DNA from: Planifilum fimeticola
GTDB lineage: Bacteria; Bacillota; Bacilli; Thermoactinomycetales; DSM-44946
Reading direction: 5' to 3'
NCBI RefSeq assembly: GCF_003001905.1
Contig: NZ_PVNE01000009.1
Location: 1 to 64,000, forward strand
Length of the DNA stretch: 64,000 bases
In this document: piece after piece, positions 53,455 to 61,392 of the stretch
Position numbering within the stretch: the stretch's first letter is position 1
Layout: every line of letters begins with the position of its first letter
Translations under genes and position numbers: made by a program
The notes under the pieces: model-generated
Database searches by the model: none
Told to the model about the DNA's origin: nothing
The model's input: the letters and a program-made list of their open reading frames with translations, nothing else

Positions 53455-53500
53455 AGTGAAAATAATCACATTTATAACAATAACTTGATGATTTGATAAA
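53455..53500 (+). promoter_or_regulatory. FNR/CRP-like box 3 and probable nos promoter
   Basis: AGTGA-AAATAA-TCACA at 53455-53470 matches 9 of 10 positions. An AT-rich -10 candidate (TTTGATAAA, 53492-53500) would place the box centre at about -42 to -44, close to the activating position of Bacillus FNR. Confidence 0.6.
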
Positions 53501-53616
53501 AACTGTACCGTATTTTGCGCGGGAGGTGAAAACGGGAACTCTCCGCGATCGTGTTAAGAGATGCCGTCCGTCCCTTCTCACGGAATCCGATTCATTGGGA
53601 AGAAGGTGGATTTACA

Positions 53617-53700
53617 GTGAATCCGACGCTTCGGTGGGTGGTATTGTTTGCGGTGGGACTGGTTATCGGCTTTGCGGGAATTCTTTTGTTTCTGGGCTGA
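53617..53700 (+). CDS. 27-residue single-helix protein leading the nos operon
   Basis: GTG at 53617 follows AGAAGGTGG by seven bases and opens a frame of 27 codons plus TGA. It begins MNPTLRW and continues as one hydrophobic helix ending in LLFLG. The composition (one transmembrane segment with a positive N-terminal side) resembles the tiny accessory subunits of terminal oxidases rather than random sequence. It lies between the FNR-type promoter and nosZ, 71 bases before the nosZ start, in the place where some Gram-positive nos clusters carry nosC. No homology can be claimed from sequence alone. Confidence 0.55.
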   Translation: MNPTLRWVVLFAVGLVIGFAGILLFLG

Positions 53701-53771
53701 GACCACTGGAGCCTGAGCGAAAATTGTTGAACCACGAGACGGACCCACAAAAGACTGAGGAAGGTGAAAAC

Positions 53772-55610
53772 ATGAAGCTGGGGAAATGGTATGTTCCCGT
53801 GGCACTGGGAGTAATCCTGGGACTTGTGGCCGGTTCCATCGTCAGCTATGTCAGTCCGGCCCCGACAACGGAGGGAGAGCAGGCGGTTTCCGGTGCTTTT
53901 GTCCCTCCCGGTAAAAAGGATGAGTATTATATGTTTGCCTCGGGAGGGCATTCGGGGCAGGTATATGTGATTGGAATTCCATCCATGCGCAGAATTCGCA
54001 CGATTCCCGTCTTCAGCCGGGATTCCGCCACCGGATATGGTTGGGACGAGGAGTCCAAAAAAATGCTCGGCGGCTACACCTGGGGGGATTTGCACCATCC
54101 GGCCCTCAGTGAAACCGACGGCGAGTATGACGGACGCTTTCTTTACGTCAATGATAACGCCAACAACCGGGCGGCGATGATCGATTTGAAAACCTTTACC
54201 ACGAAGCAGATCTTGGGTCCGATCCCCAACATTATGGGCCCCCATTCGGCGGCGTTTGTTACGCCCAACACGGAATATTTCATGATGGCGACACGTTTTT
54301 CCGTTCCCATGGGCGGGAAATATGCGCCCCTGGACAAATACAGTAAAGAGTACCATGGAGCCTTGTCTGCCCAGAAAATCGACCAGAAGACAGGCAAGAT
54401 GAAGGTCGCCTGGCAGTTGAAACTGCCGCCCTGGAACTACGATCTCTCCGATGCCGGGAAGAAAATCAGCGGCGACTGGGCCTTCTTCACCACCTACAAC
54501 ACGGAAGAAGCGACGGAGCTTTTGGAGATCAACGCATCCGCCAACGAAACCGACTATCTGGTCGCGATTAACTGGAAAAAAGCGGAACAAGCCGTTAAGG
54601 ACAAGAAGTTTGAGGTGATCAACGGCGTCAAAGTGGTGGATCCGACGAAGGTGAAAGGAATCGCCTATTTGATTCCGCTGCCCAAAAGCCCCCACGGGGT
54701 TGACGTTTCTCCGGACGGTCGCTGGATCGTGGGTAGCGGCAAACTGGATCCCACGGTGACGGTGTACGATTTCAAGAAGTTCATCAAGGCCATTGAAAAG
54801 GAAGATTTCTCCGGGACGAAAAAAGGACTGCCCGTCGTCAATTTCGAGTCGGTGAAAGAGGCAACGGTGAAGGTCGGATTGGGCCCTCTCCACACCCAGT
54901 TCGGACCGGACGGTTACGCCTACACCACGTTGTTTGTGGAAAGCGCCGTGGCCAAGTGGAAGCTGGGCGAATGGAAGGTGCTGGACAAAGTGACCGTTCA
55001 CTACAGTCCCGGCCACAGTTCCGCCGCGGAAGGGGACACGGTGTCTCCGGACGGGAAATACCTGGTGGCGCTGAACAAGCTTTCCAAGGACCGGCATCTT
55101 TCTGTCGGACCCTCCCATCCGGAAAATATGCAGCTGATCGACATTTCCGGAGACAAAATGAAGGTGATCAACGAGGCGCCGATCGATCCGGAACCCCATT
55201 ACGCGCAAATGGTCAAAGCGGATAAAATCAAGCCGATACTGAAGTACGAAAAAGATGAGAAGCGCCCCCACTCGGTCTGGAAGAAGGAAGATGTGCGCAT
55301 CGAGCGCGAGGGAAACCATGTGACGGTACACGGTTTGGCGGTCCGGACCCGGTTCTATCCGGATAAGATCGAGGTCAACGAAGGAGACAAGGTGACGATC
55401 TATTTGACCAACATCGATCTGGACCAGGATATCACCCACGGCTTCGCCATCAACCTCTATGACATCGATGTGGAAGTGCAGCCCGGAGAGACGAAAAAGA
55501 TCGAATTTGTGGCGGACAAGCCGGGAGTGTATCCCTTCTACTGCTCCAACTTCTGTTCGGCGCTCCACCAGGAAATGCAGGGTTATCTCCTGGTCAAACC
55601 CAAGAAATAA
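53772..55610 (+). CDS. nosZ: Nitrous-oxide reductase, clade II
   Basis: A 612-residue multicopper enzyme that reduces N2O to N2, the last step of denitrification. The N terminus is a Sec-type signal/anchor (VPVALGVILGLVAGSIVSYV) without a twin-arginine motif, typical of clade II. The propeller has CuZ-type histidines, such as H108 and H109 in GDLHHP, and those in GPHSA, SPHGV, LHTQFG, YSPGHSS and PEPHYA. The C-terminal cupredoxin domain has a complete CuA site: the His of DITHGF, then C591, C595, H599 and M602 in YCSNFCSALHQEM. The ATG at 53772 follows GAGGAAGGTGAAAAC; the frame is open to 53493, but that part is not NosZ. First large gene of the nos operon. Confidence 0.96.
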   Translation: MKLGKWYVPVALGVILGLVAGSIVSYVSPAPTTEGEQAVSGAFVPPGKKDEYYMFASGGHSGQVYVIGIPSMRRIRTIPVFSRDSATGYGWDEESKKMLGGYTWGDLHHPALSETDGEYDGRFLYVNDNANNRAAMIDLKTFTTKQILGPIPNIMGPHSAAFVTPNTEYFMMATRFSVPMGGKYAPLDKYSKEYHGALSAQKIDQKTGKMKVAWQLKLPPWNYDLSDAGKKISGDWAFFTTYNTEEATELLEINASANETDYLVAINWKKAEQAVKDKKFEVINGVKVVDPTKVKGIAYLIPLPKSPHGVDVSPDGRWIVGSGKLDPTVTVYDFKKFIKAIEKEDFSGTKKGLPVVNFESVKEATVKVGLGPLHTQFGPDGYAYTTLFVESAVAKWKLGEWKVLDKVTVHYSPGHSSAAEGDTVSPDGKYLVALNKLSKDRHLSVGPSHPENMQLIDISGDKMKVINEAPIDPEPHYAQMVKADKIKPILKYEKDEKRPHSVWKKEDVRIEREGNHVTVHGLAVRTRFYPDKIEVNEGDKVTIYLTNIDLDQDITHGFAINLYDIDVEVQPGETKKIEFVADKPGVYPFYCSNFCSALHQEMQGYLLVKPKK

Positions 55611-55622
55611 CGGCCCATCATC

Positions 55623-55657
55623 TGCTGCAGAGAGGGGAAACACCCCTCTCTGCAGCA
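55623..55657 (+). other. 15-bp perfect stem-loop between nosZ and nosB
   Basis: TGCTGCAGAGAGGGG at 55623-55637 pairs with CCCCTCTCTGCAGCA at 55643-55657 around AAACA. It starts 13 bases after the nosZ stop, has no T-tract and lies just before the nosB RBS (GGAGGG). It may protect nosZ RNA or reduce read-through into the accessory genes. Confidence 0.8.
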
Positions 55658-55676
55658 TGAAACAGGAGGGATTCCA

Positions 55677-56279
55677 GTGGGACTGAAGCGCTCCCGAATG
55701 TCCATGCGCTCCCGGGGACTGATCTTGGTCGGAGCCGCCCTGTTGGTGATATCCGTCTACTTTCCCTGGTGGGGGATGAAGCTGATCGCGACCATGTATC
55801 CCGAAGGCTTGAATCTATACGTTTATCCCTACAAGCTGGAGGGGCAATTGGATACGATCAACATTTTGAACCATTATATCGGCATGAAAGAGATCCATGA
55901 GGAGGATTTTCCGGAGTTTCAGTACATCCCCTATGCGATTTGGGGAATTGCAATCGGCTTTGCCTTCACCGCCGCTGCCGGATCCAAGAGGTTGGGCCAT
56001 GTGATGATCGGTCTGATCGCGATCGGAGGGATTTTCGGGATATACGACATGTATCATTGGCTGCATACTTTCGGCACGCAACTGGATCCCCGGGCACCGA
56101 TACAAATCGATCCCTTTGTACCGCCGGTCGTGGGGGAGAATCAGCTGGCCAATTTTACGACGTATACCGGTTTTAAAAGAGGTTTCTATTTCCTGCTTCT
56201 CGGGATGGTGGCAATAGCGCTGGGGCTCTGGGGGGATCGGCTGTGGAACGAAAAGTCATCCTCTGCTTGTTCTTCATAG
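55677..56279 (+). CDS. nosB: NosB-like membrane protein of the nos operon
   Basis: A 200-residue protein with four hydrophobic helices, among them GLILVGAALLVISVYFPWWG, YAIWGIAIGFAFTAAAG and FYFLLLGMVAIALGLWG. The large outside loop carries the YVYPYKLEGQLDTINILNHYIG and YDMYHWLHTFGTQLDP stretches, typical of the NosB-like protein found after nosZ in clade II nos clusters; its role in N2O reduction is undefined. The GTG start follows CAGGAGGG. Its end overlaps nosD by 37 bases, indicating coupled translation. Confidence 0.75.
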   Translation: MGLKRSRMSMRSRGLILVGAALLVISVYFPWWGMKLIATMYPEGLNLYVYPYKLEGQLDTINILNHYIGMKEIHEEDFPEFQYIPYAIWGIAIGFAFTAAAGSKRLGHVMIGLIAIGGIFGIYDMYHWLHTFGTQLDPRAPIQIDPFVPPVVGENQLANFTTYTGFKRGFYFLLLGMVAIALGLWGDRLWNEKSSSACSS

Positions 56280-57634
56280 CGATCCTTTTCGTGTGGATGC
56301 CGGAAAAAGCGGAATCCGCCGTCCGGGAAGTGGGCGAAGGGAAGCCCAATGCGCAACTGGCCGAGGCCCTGCGCGAGGCGGAGAACGGCGACGTGATCCG
56401 CGTTTATCCCGGTGAATACCGCGGAAATCTGGTGATCGACCGATCCGTCACTCTGGAGGCGGTGGAGGAGGGACGAGCGAAAATCATCGGCGACGGAGAG
56501 GGGAATGTGATCACCATTGATCACCCCGGGGTGACCATCAGGGGGTTTGAGATTTCCTCCGGTGGGCTCAACTATTTGAAAAACGACGCCGCCATCATGG
56601 TGAACCGGGACGGCGCCCGCATCGAAAACAATCGGATTCGGCGATCCCTCTTCGGCATTTACCTGAAAAAGTCGAGCAACCATGTGATCCGGGGAAACGA
56701 TATCGTCGGCCGGGAAAAGCGCTCCTTTTCCGAGCGGGGGAACGGTCTTCAAATCTATTATTCCCACGGCAACCGGGTGGAGAGAAACCGCTTTCGCCAT
56801 GTGCGGGACGGGATCTATGTGGAGTTTTCCCACCGCAACCGGCTTCACTCCAACCGGGTGGAGGATTCCCGGTACGGTGTCCACTATATGTGGTCCGATG
56901 ACAATGTGTTTGAGGGGAATGTGTTTCTTCGCAACGTGTCGGGAGCGGCGATCATGTACTCCAAACGGGTGAAATTGACAAACAACCGGTTTGAGAACAG
57001 CCAGGGGCTGCGTTCCTTCGGGATGTTTTTCCAAACCGTGGAGGACAGCGAAGCCTACGACAATTTGTTCCTGCACAACTCCATCGGCGTCTTCAGTGAT
57101 TTGTCCCGAAACATCCAAATCCACCACAACACCTTCCTGGCCAATGACATCGGAATGGAAATGCTGGGCAGCAATTGGGACGGGGCTGTCTACCAGAACA
57201 ATTTCATCGACAACCTGCAACAATTGGCGATCAATGAGCAAACGACGAAAATCGACTGGTTCAAGGAGGAGAGGGGCAATTACTGGAGCGATTATGAGGG
57301 AGTGGATGTAGACGGGGAGGGAATCGGTAAGCCGAAATATCAATCCGGCAACCTGTTTGAGTATTTGATGACCAAATATCCGCACACCCGTCTCTTCATT
57401 CAGAGTCCGACGGCCAAAATGCTCGAGGCGATTGACCGCTGGTTTCCCGTTGTCTCCCGGCCGAGTGTGACGGATCCGTATCCGCTGATGAAACCCGTCC
57501 GTCATGAAACCTACGACCGATTGCGACGACGCTCGGAAGCGGGCGGGAAAGCGGCTTTCGCATGGGTGATTTCCGCGGCCCTGCTTTTGACGGGCGGAGG
57601 AGCGTTTTGGACCGTACACAGAAGAAACCGGTGA
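56243..57634 (+). CDS. nosD: NosD copper-site maturation protein
   Basis: A 463-residue exported right-handed beta-helix protein needed for assembling the CuZ site of NosZ. A signal peptide of about 26 residues (VILCLFFIAILFVWMP) is followed by a periplasmic-copper-binding (CASH/NosD) repeat region with GDVIRVYPGEYRGNLVIDR and many N-x-I/V-x-N rungs such as HNTFLANDIG. A C-terminal helix (AAFAWVISAALLLTGGGAF) may anchor it. The GTG lies within nosB behind GGGGGGATCGGCT. Works with the NosFY ABC unit encoded downstream. Confidence 0.94.
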   Translation: MERKVILCLFFIAILFVWMPEKAESAVREVGEGKPNAQLAEALREAENGDVIRVYPGEYRGNLVIDRSVTLEAVEEGRAKIIGDGEGNVITIDHPGVTIRGFEISSGGLNYLKNDAAIMVNRDGARIENNRIRRSLFGIYLKKSSNHVIRGNDIVGREKRSFSERGNGLQIYYSHGNRVERNRFRHVRDGIYVEFSHRNRLHSNRVEDSRYGVHYMWSDDNVFEGNVFLRNVSGAAIMYSKRVKLTNNRFENSQGLRSFGMFFQTVEDSEAYDNLFLHNSIGVFSDLSRNIQIHHNTFLANDIGMEMLGSNWDGAVYQNNFIDNLQQLAINEQTTKIDWFKEERGNYWSDYEGVDVDGEGIGKPKYQSGNLFEYLMTKYPHTRLFIQSPTAKMLEAIDRWFPVVSRPSVTDPYPLMKPVRHETYDRLRRRSEAGGKAAFAWVISAALLLTGGGAFWTVHRRNR

Positions 57635-57661
57635 TGACAAACCGGCGAACGGGAGGTTGAA

Positions 57662-58126
57662 ATGATGGGGATCGCCCATTCTTCCAAGGCGGGGTTGGTG
57701 TTGATCCTGATGCTGGCGGTGGTCGGGGGATGCAACGGAGATTCGGGTCCTCAACCGATCGATGAAACGGTGGACGCGTGCGCCTCGTGCAACATGAGCG
57801 TGTCGGACGGACCCTTTGCTGCGGAATTGGTGCAAAAGGACGGGGAAGTGCTCAAATTTGACGATATCGGGTGTTTGGCCGGCTACCTTCGCAAAAATGA
57901 CACGGACGGAGCGGCGTATGTCCGGGATTTTCACAGCAAGGAGTGGCTTCGGGCCGACGAAGCCTTCTTTGCGGAATCCGATCTTCACACACCGATGGAT
58001 TCGGGCATTATTGCTTTCCGGGAAGCGAATCGTCTGCAAGAGTTCATCCGGAAGGAAAACGGGGCGAAAGAGACAACCTGGGGGGAAATTCTCCGTCACG
58101 CCCGGGATGAGGAGGCGAAACATTGA
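57662..58126 (+). CDS. nosL: NosL copper-delivery lipoprotein
   Basis: A 154-residue lipoprotein. The lipobox VVGGC puts the anchor cysteine near residue 23. A CASCNMSVSD motif provides the Cu(I) ligands known for NosL, and FDDIGCLAGYLRK is also typical. It delivers copper to NosZ or NosD outside the membrane. The start is the first of two ATGs after GGGAGGTTGAA. The stop overlaps the TTG of nosY (TTGA). Confidence 0.92.
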   Translation: MMGIAHSSKAGLVLILMLAVVGGCNGDSGPQPIDETVDACASCNMSVSDGPFAAELVQKDGEVLKFDDIGCLAGYLRKNDTDGAAYVRDFHSKEWLRADEAFFAESDLHTPMDSGIIAFREANRLQEFIRKENGAKETTWGEILRHARDEEAKH

Positions 58127-58977
58127 AGCCGGCGTGGAAGATCAAGCTGGAAACGGTGGGTGTCGTCGCCGAGAAGGAAATGTTGGATGCCGTTCGCAAC
58201 CGTTGGTTTCACGTGTTTGTGGTGTTCTTTTTCCTGCTGTCCGCTTCCATTTCCTATTTTGGGTTGGCGGATAGCGGCGGGATCGGTTTTGAGAGTTTTA
58301 ATCGCACGACGGCCAGCCTTTTAAATCTGATCTTGTTTGTCATTCCCTTGTTCACGCTGATTTTAGGCGGATCGTCCATCACCGGGGAACGTGAGCAGGG
58401 CACGTTGATGCTGCTGATGTCCAAACCGGTGACGGCCGCTGAACTGGTTTTGGGCAAGTATCTGGGCCTTGCGGCATCCATGGTATTTGCCATCATGATC
58501 GGTTTTGGTCTGATCGGCATCCTCACCGCCTTCCTCTTGTCCCCCTCCGAGGCGAAAGCGTATTTCATGTTTGTACTGCTTTCCATCCTGTTGACACTCT
58601 CTTTTCTCAGCTTGGCCATCCTGATCTCCGCTGCGGCGAAAAGGCGGGTGACCTCCGTGGTCGGCGGCATCGTCGTCTGGTCGGTCGCGGTGATGCTGTA
58701 TGACTTTGCCGTCATGGGGGGAGCGAAGTTATTTACCGGTAAAATGGTCGATTATTTTCTACTGGTTTGCCTGTTGGCAAACCCCGTCGACTCCGTCCGC
58801 ATCCTGGGAATCGTGCATCTGGGAGGAGATACGGTTTTCGGGCCCAGCCTGGTGTCGTTGACACGGCTGTTGAGCGGCGTTTCAAGCGAAATTCTTCTGC
58901 TGTCGGGGATCGCGGTCTGGATGATTGTCCCACTGTTCCTTGCCATTTCTGTCTTTCAAAGGAGGGGAGGAGTGTGA
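58123..58977 (+). CDS. nosY: NosY ABC transporter permease
   Basis: A 284-residue ABC-2 permease with about six helices. LGGSSITGEREQGTLMLLMSKPVTAAELVLGKYLG is the canonical NosY/ABC-2 loop (seen here over residues about 80-115), and SSVSSEI-like segments precede the last helix. The TTG start overlaps nosL; GGAGG lies eight bases upstream. With NosF it forms the exporter that supplies an unknown sulfur- or copper-related species for CuZ assembly. The stop overlaps the nosF GTG. Confidence 0.92.
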   Translation: MKPAWKIKLETVGVVAEKEMLDAVRNRWFHVFVVFFFLLSASISYFGLADSGGIGFESFNRTTASLLNLILFVIPLFTLILGGSSITGEREQGTLMLLMSKPVTAAELVLGKYLGLAASMVFAIMIGFGLIGILTAFLLSPSEAKAYFMFVLLSILLTLSFLSLAILISAAAKRRVTSVVGGIVVWSVAVMLYDFAVMGGAKLFTGKMVDYFLLVCLLANPVDSVRILGIVHLGGDTVFGPSLVSLTRLLSGVSSEILLLSGIAVWMIVPLFLAISVFQRRGGV

Positions 58978-59900
58978 CTTCCTGTGTGGTGGTGGAACAT
59001 GTTTCCAAAAAATATAACGGAAAAAAAGCGGTGAACGATCTATCCTTTGAAATCAAACGTGGAGAAATTTTTTCGCTCTTGGGACCCAACGGAGCGGGAA
59101 AAAGCACCCTGATTCGGATGATGACCGGCCTGATTCAACCCGATTCCGGACAAATTCGGATGAACGGAGAACAGGTTCTGCCCTTCAAAAAGGAAGTCAA
59201 AAGATATTTCTCCTTTTTGCCGGAGACGATGTCCCTTTATCCCAATCTTACGGCGGGTGAGACGTTGCGCTTCTTCTCCAGACTGCAGAGGATTCCCCGG
59301 CACCGGTGCGAGGAAGTGCTGGATGTCGTGGGACTGTTGGGGTTCAAGGATAAGAAAATCGGCGGTTTTTCCAAGGGAATGAGGCAACGCCTGGGATTGG
59401 CGGTCGCGCTTTTGGATGAGGCGCCGCTCCTGATATTGGACGAACCCACTTCCGGATTGGATCCCTATTGGTCATCCCGGTTCAAGGAAATCATCCGTCG
59501 GAAAAAGCGGGAAGGTATCAGCGTTTTGTTCGCTTCCCACGATCTTTATGAGGTGGAGTCCTTGGCGGATCGGATCGCCATCCTGAATGAGGGAAAACTC
59601 TACTATTTGGGAACCTTGGACGGCCTCAAAGCGAGGCATCCCACCGAAATCCGGATCCGGGTTCGGTTTGAGGTCCCCCAAGATCCGGACGGGTTGTCCC
59701 GGGAATTGGGAGTTGCCGTCAACCGGATGGGGGATTGGGCCGAATTGATTTGCCGGAGAGAAGAGAAGGTGAGGATTCTTCGTTCTTTGGAGAAGGGCGG
59801 AAGAAAATTGGCGGACCTTCACATTCACGAGACGACCCTGGAGGAGATCTACCGCACAATTTCCGGGAGGGCGCCTTCCCCGCAGATGGACAAATTGTGA
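58974..59900 (+). CDS. nosF: NosF ABC transporter ATP-binding protein
   Basis: A 308-residue ATPase with Walker A GPNGAGKSTLIRMMTGL, signature FSKGMRQRLGLAVAL and Walker B LLILDEPTSGLDPYW, followed by the FASHDLYEVESLAD switch. It pairs with NosY and NosD for NosZ maturation. The GTG at 58974 follows AAAGGAGGGGAGGAGT and overlaps the nosY stop; the frame is open upstream to 58767 but is out of frame with nosY and not coding. It is the last gene of the operon. Confidence 0.94.
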   Translation: MTSCVVVEHVSKKYNGKKAVNDLSFEIKRGEIFSLLGPNGAGKSTLIRMMTGLIQPDSGQIRMNGEQVLPFKKEVKRYFSFLPETMSLYPNLTAGETLRFFSRLQRIPRHRCEEVLDVVGLLGFKDKKIGGFSKGMRQRLGLAVALLDEAPLLILDEPTSGLDPYWSSRFKEIIRRKKREGISVLFASHDLYEVESLADRIAILNEGKLYYLGTLDGLKARHPTEIRIRVRFEVPQDPDGLSRELGVAVNRMGDWAELICRREEKVRILRSLEKGGRKLADLHIHETTLEEIYRTISGRAPSPQMDKL

Positions 59901-59983
59901 GGGGAGTCGGGTGTGAGTCAACATGTTGGGAAGCGACGAGTCCCCCTCCCCTGCCTTTGAAAACGTTCCCCGGACACGTCAAA

Positions 59984-60020
59984 ACCCGGCGGTCGGCCGG
60001 GTCTGGGGCTTTGTTTTATT
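59984..60020 (+). terminator. Probable terminator of the nos operon
   Basis: ACCCGGC at 59984-59990 pairs with GCCGGGT at 59996-60002 around GGTCG. A T-rich tract (TTTGTTTTATTTTT) follows after a short GC-rich spacer and enters the 3' end of the convergent ytpI gene. Confidence 0.6.
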
Positions 60021-60306
60021 TTTCTTCCGCCGCGGTCCGGAATTTTCGCCAGTTGCGGATGCCGTAGAACAGGTTGATCAGCCCGACGGCGAAGATGAAG
60101 GTGATCAGCAGGGCGCGAAACCAGTGCTGGACGGGCAGAAGCAATTGGGACGCGCCGATGGCGACGAACAGGATGCCCATGCTGATGTTGGTTTTCGCCT
60201 GGTACTGTTTCCTCTTGACTCCTTCGGTCCTGCGGGTAGCGTAACTGTTGGCGAAGAAGAAAATGGTGGCGATGATCACGACAATGAACAGAACAAGGGA
60301 AATCAT
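60016..60306 (-). CDS. ytpI: YtpI-like membrane protein
   Basis: A 96-residue protein with three hydrophobic segments (ISLVLFIVVIIATIFFFANS, MGILFVAIGASQLLLPV and ALLITFIFAVGLINLFYGI), ending in a basic tail (RNWRKFRTAAEEK). Size and pattern match YtpI, which lies near ytoI and dnaE in Bacillus. The ATG at 60306 follows GGGAGGATACAG. Function unknown. Convergent with the nos operon. Confidence 0.82.
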   Translation of the reverse strand: MISLVLFIVVIIATIFFFANSYATRRTEGVKRKQYQAKTNISMGILFVAIGASQLLLPVQHWFRALLITFIFAVGLINLFYGIRNWRKFRTAAEEK

Positions 60307-60386
60307 CTGTATCCTCCCATCGTTTTCGAGACATCTTCCGAAAGCGGGAATTCGGTGAAAACCGGAACGCGTGTGAAGAACGGCTA

Positions 60387-60438
60387 GGGGTGTGCCGCGG
60401 AGCGCTTTGCAATGCGGGCATGTGGCGCGGCACACCCC
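60387..60438. repeat. Inverted repeat with 13-bp perfect arms
   Basis: GGGGTGTGCCGCG at 60387-60399 is the exact reverse complement of CGCGGCACACCCC at 60426-60438. It lies between ytpI and the small gene at 60.6 kb, with no T-tract on either side. The inner 26 bases are also partly complementary. It could be an RNA-processing hairpin or a protein-binding site. Confidence 0.7.
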
Positions 60439-60561
60439 TTTCCCGGTTTTCGCAACTGCTGCTACGTCCGTATGTTCCGTTTAAAACGGGGCTATGTATG
60501 CGACACGCCCGCACCCTCTGGGGGTGAGGCGCGAAATCATGCAATATTGGAGACAGCCGAA

Positions 60562-60762
60562 TCAATGAAGAGTGGTTTGTTTCGTTTTTTCGGGGATGAA
60601 CCACCAACCGATCGGAGTCCGGTCGATGTATACGGGCATGTTCAAATGGGCCAGTTCCTTCTCGATCAGCCGGGCCACTTCTTCTGTCTCGGCGTAGGCG
60701 GAATAACCCCGCTTCAGGCTTTCCAGTTTCTTTCTGGCCAGGCTTTTGCGGTTGATGATCAC
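60562..60762 (-). CDS. Small conserved-looking protein, unknown function
   Basis: A 66-residue protein starting VIINRKSLARKKLESLK and ending with DRTPIGWWFIPEKTKQ. The N-terminal half is basic and helical. The GTG at 60762 lies five bases after GGGGGAG. It occupies the spot between ytpI and ytrI where Bacillus has nrnA (ytqI), but it is far too short and shares no DHH motifs. No family is recognised. Confidence 0.6.
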   Translation of the reverse strand: MIINRKSLARKKLESLKRGYSAYAETEEVARLIEKELAHLNMPVYIDRTPIGWWFIPEKTKQTTLH

Positions 60763-60863
60763 GGTGACTCCCCCTTTCTTAAAACCCCCTCCCATAAACT
60801 ATAATACCAGAAAAAGGTCGATTGTGAATCTTGCGAGTGTGTCGAGTCCATGACATTTTCCCG

Positions 60864-61391
60864 CTAATTGGCGGGTTTCTCGGGCTCCGCCGCTTCAAGG
60901 GCTTCCACCCAGATTTTCAGCGTCGATTCGATGAAGGCGATGTATTTCAGGCGGAGGCGGATTTCGGTCTTGCGGTTGTTGTCGTCGGAAAGAAAGATGG
61001 TCCGGTTCCGCAGGATGGTGTCCAAGAGGTCGGGATTGTTGCTGATCCAGGTGACCGATTTTCCGATGAAGGGGTCCACCAGGGTTTCCACCTGTGCCTT
61101 GATCTCTTCCTGCCCGTATCGGAGGGGACTGATCACTTCCACCTGGATTTTGTGGATCTGCTCGGAGTTTTCCTGTCGCCGGGCGTCTTTGTCCAGCTCC
61201 TCCTGCAGGCGGAGAATTTCTTTGTTTTTTTGGTTGTTTGCGTAATAGAGGGCGGATCGCTCCAGATACATGCCGTCCAACTTCTGTCCCGTCCAAAGGA
61301 GCATGACCACCATCCCGGTGATCAGGCCGAAAAAAAAGGAGACGGCCACGCGGATCATCACCCTTGAACGAAAGAAGCGAGCGGTCATCAT
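60864..61391 (-). CDS. ytrI: YtrI-like sporulation membrane protein
   Basis: A 175-residue protein with one N-terminal membrane helix (VSFFFGLITGMVVMLLWTG), then a coiled-coil stretch (NKEILRLQEELDKDARRQEN) and a globular C-terminal part with RTIFLSDDNNRKTEIRLRLKYIAF. This matches YtrI, which works with YtrH in the mother cell for spore cortex or coat formation. The start is one of two adjacent ATGs, one base after the ytrH stop, so the two form an operon. Confidence 0.88.
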   Translation of the reverse strand: MMTARFFRSRVMIRVAVSFFFGLITGMVVMLLWTGQKLDGMYLERSALYYANNQKNKEILRLQEELDKDARRQENSEQIHKIQVEVISPLRYGQEEIKAQVETLVDPFIGKSVTWISNNPDLLDTILRNRTIFLSDDNNRKTEIRLRLKYIAFIESTLKIWVEALEAAEPEKPAN

Positions 61392-61392
61392 T

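Noticed and set aside
53493-53771. The open frame upstream of nosZ considered as an N-terminal extension of NosZ
   Set aside because: A good RBS and Sec-type signal start lie at 53772, and the upstream part overlaps the tiny ORF in another frame and resembles no NosZ sequence.
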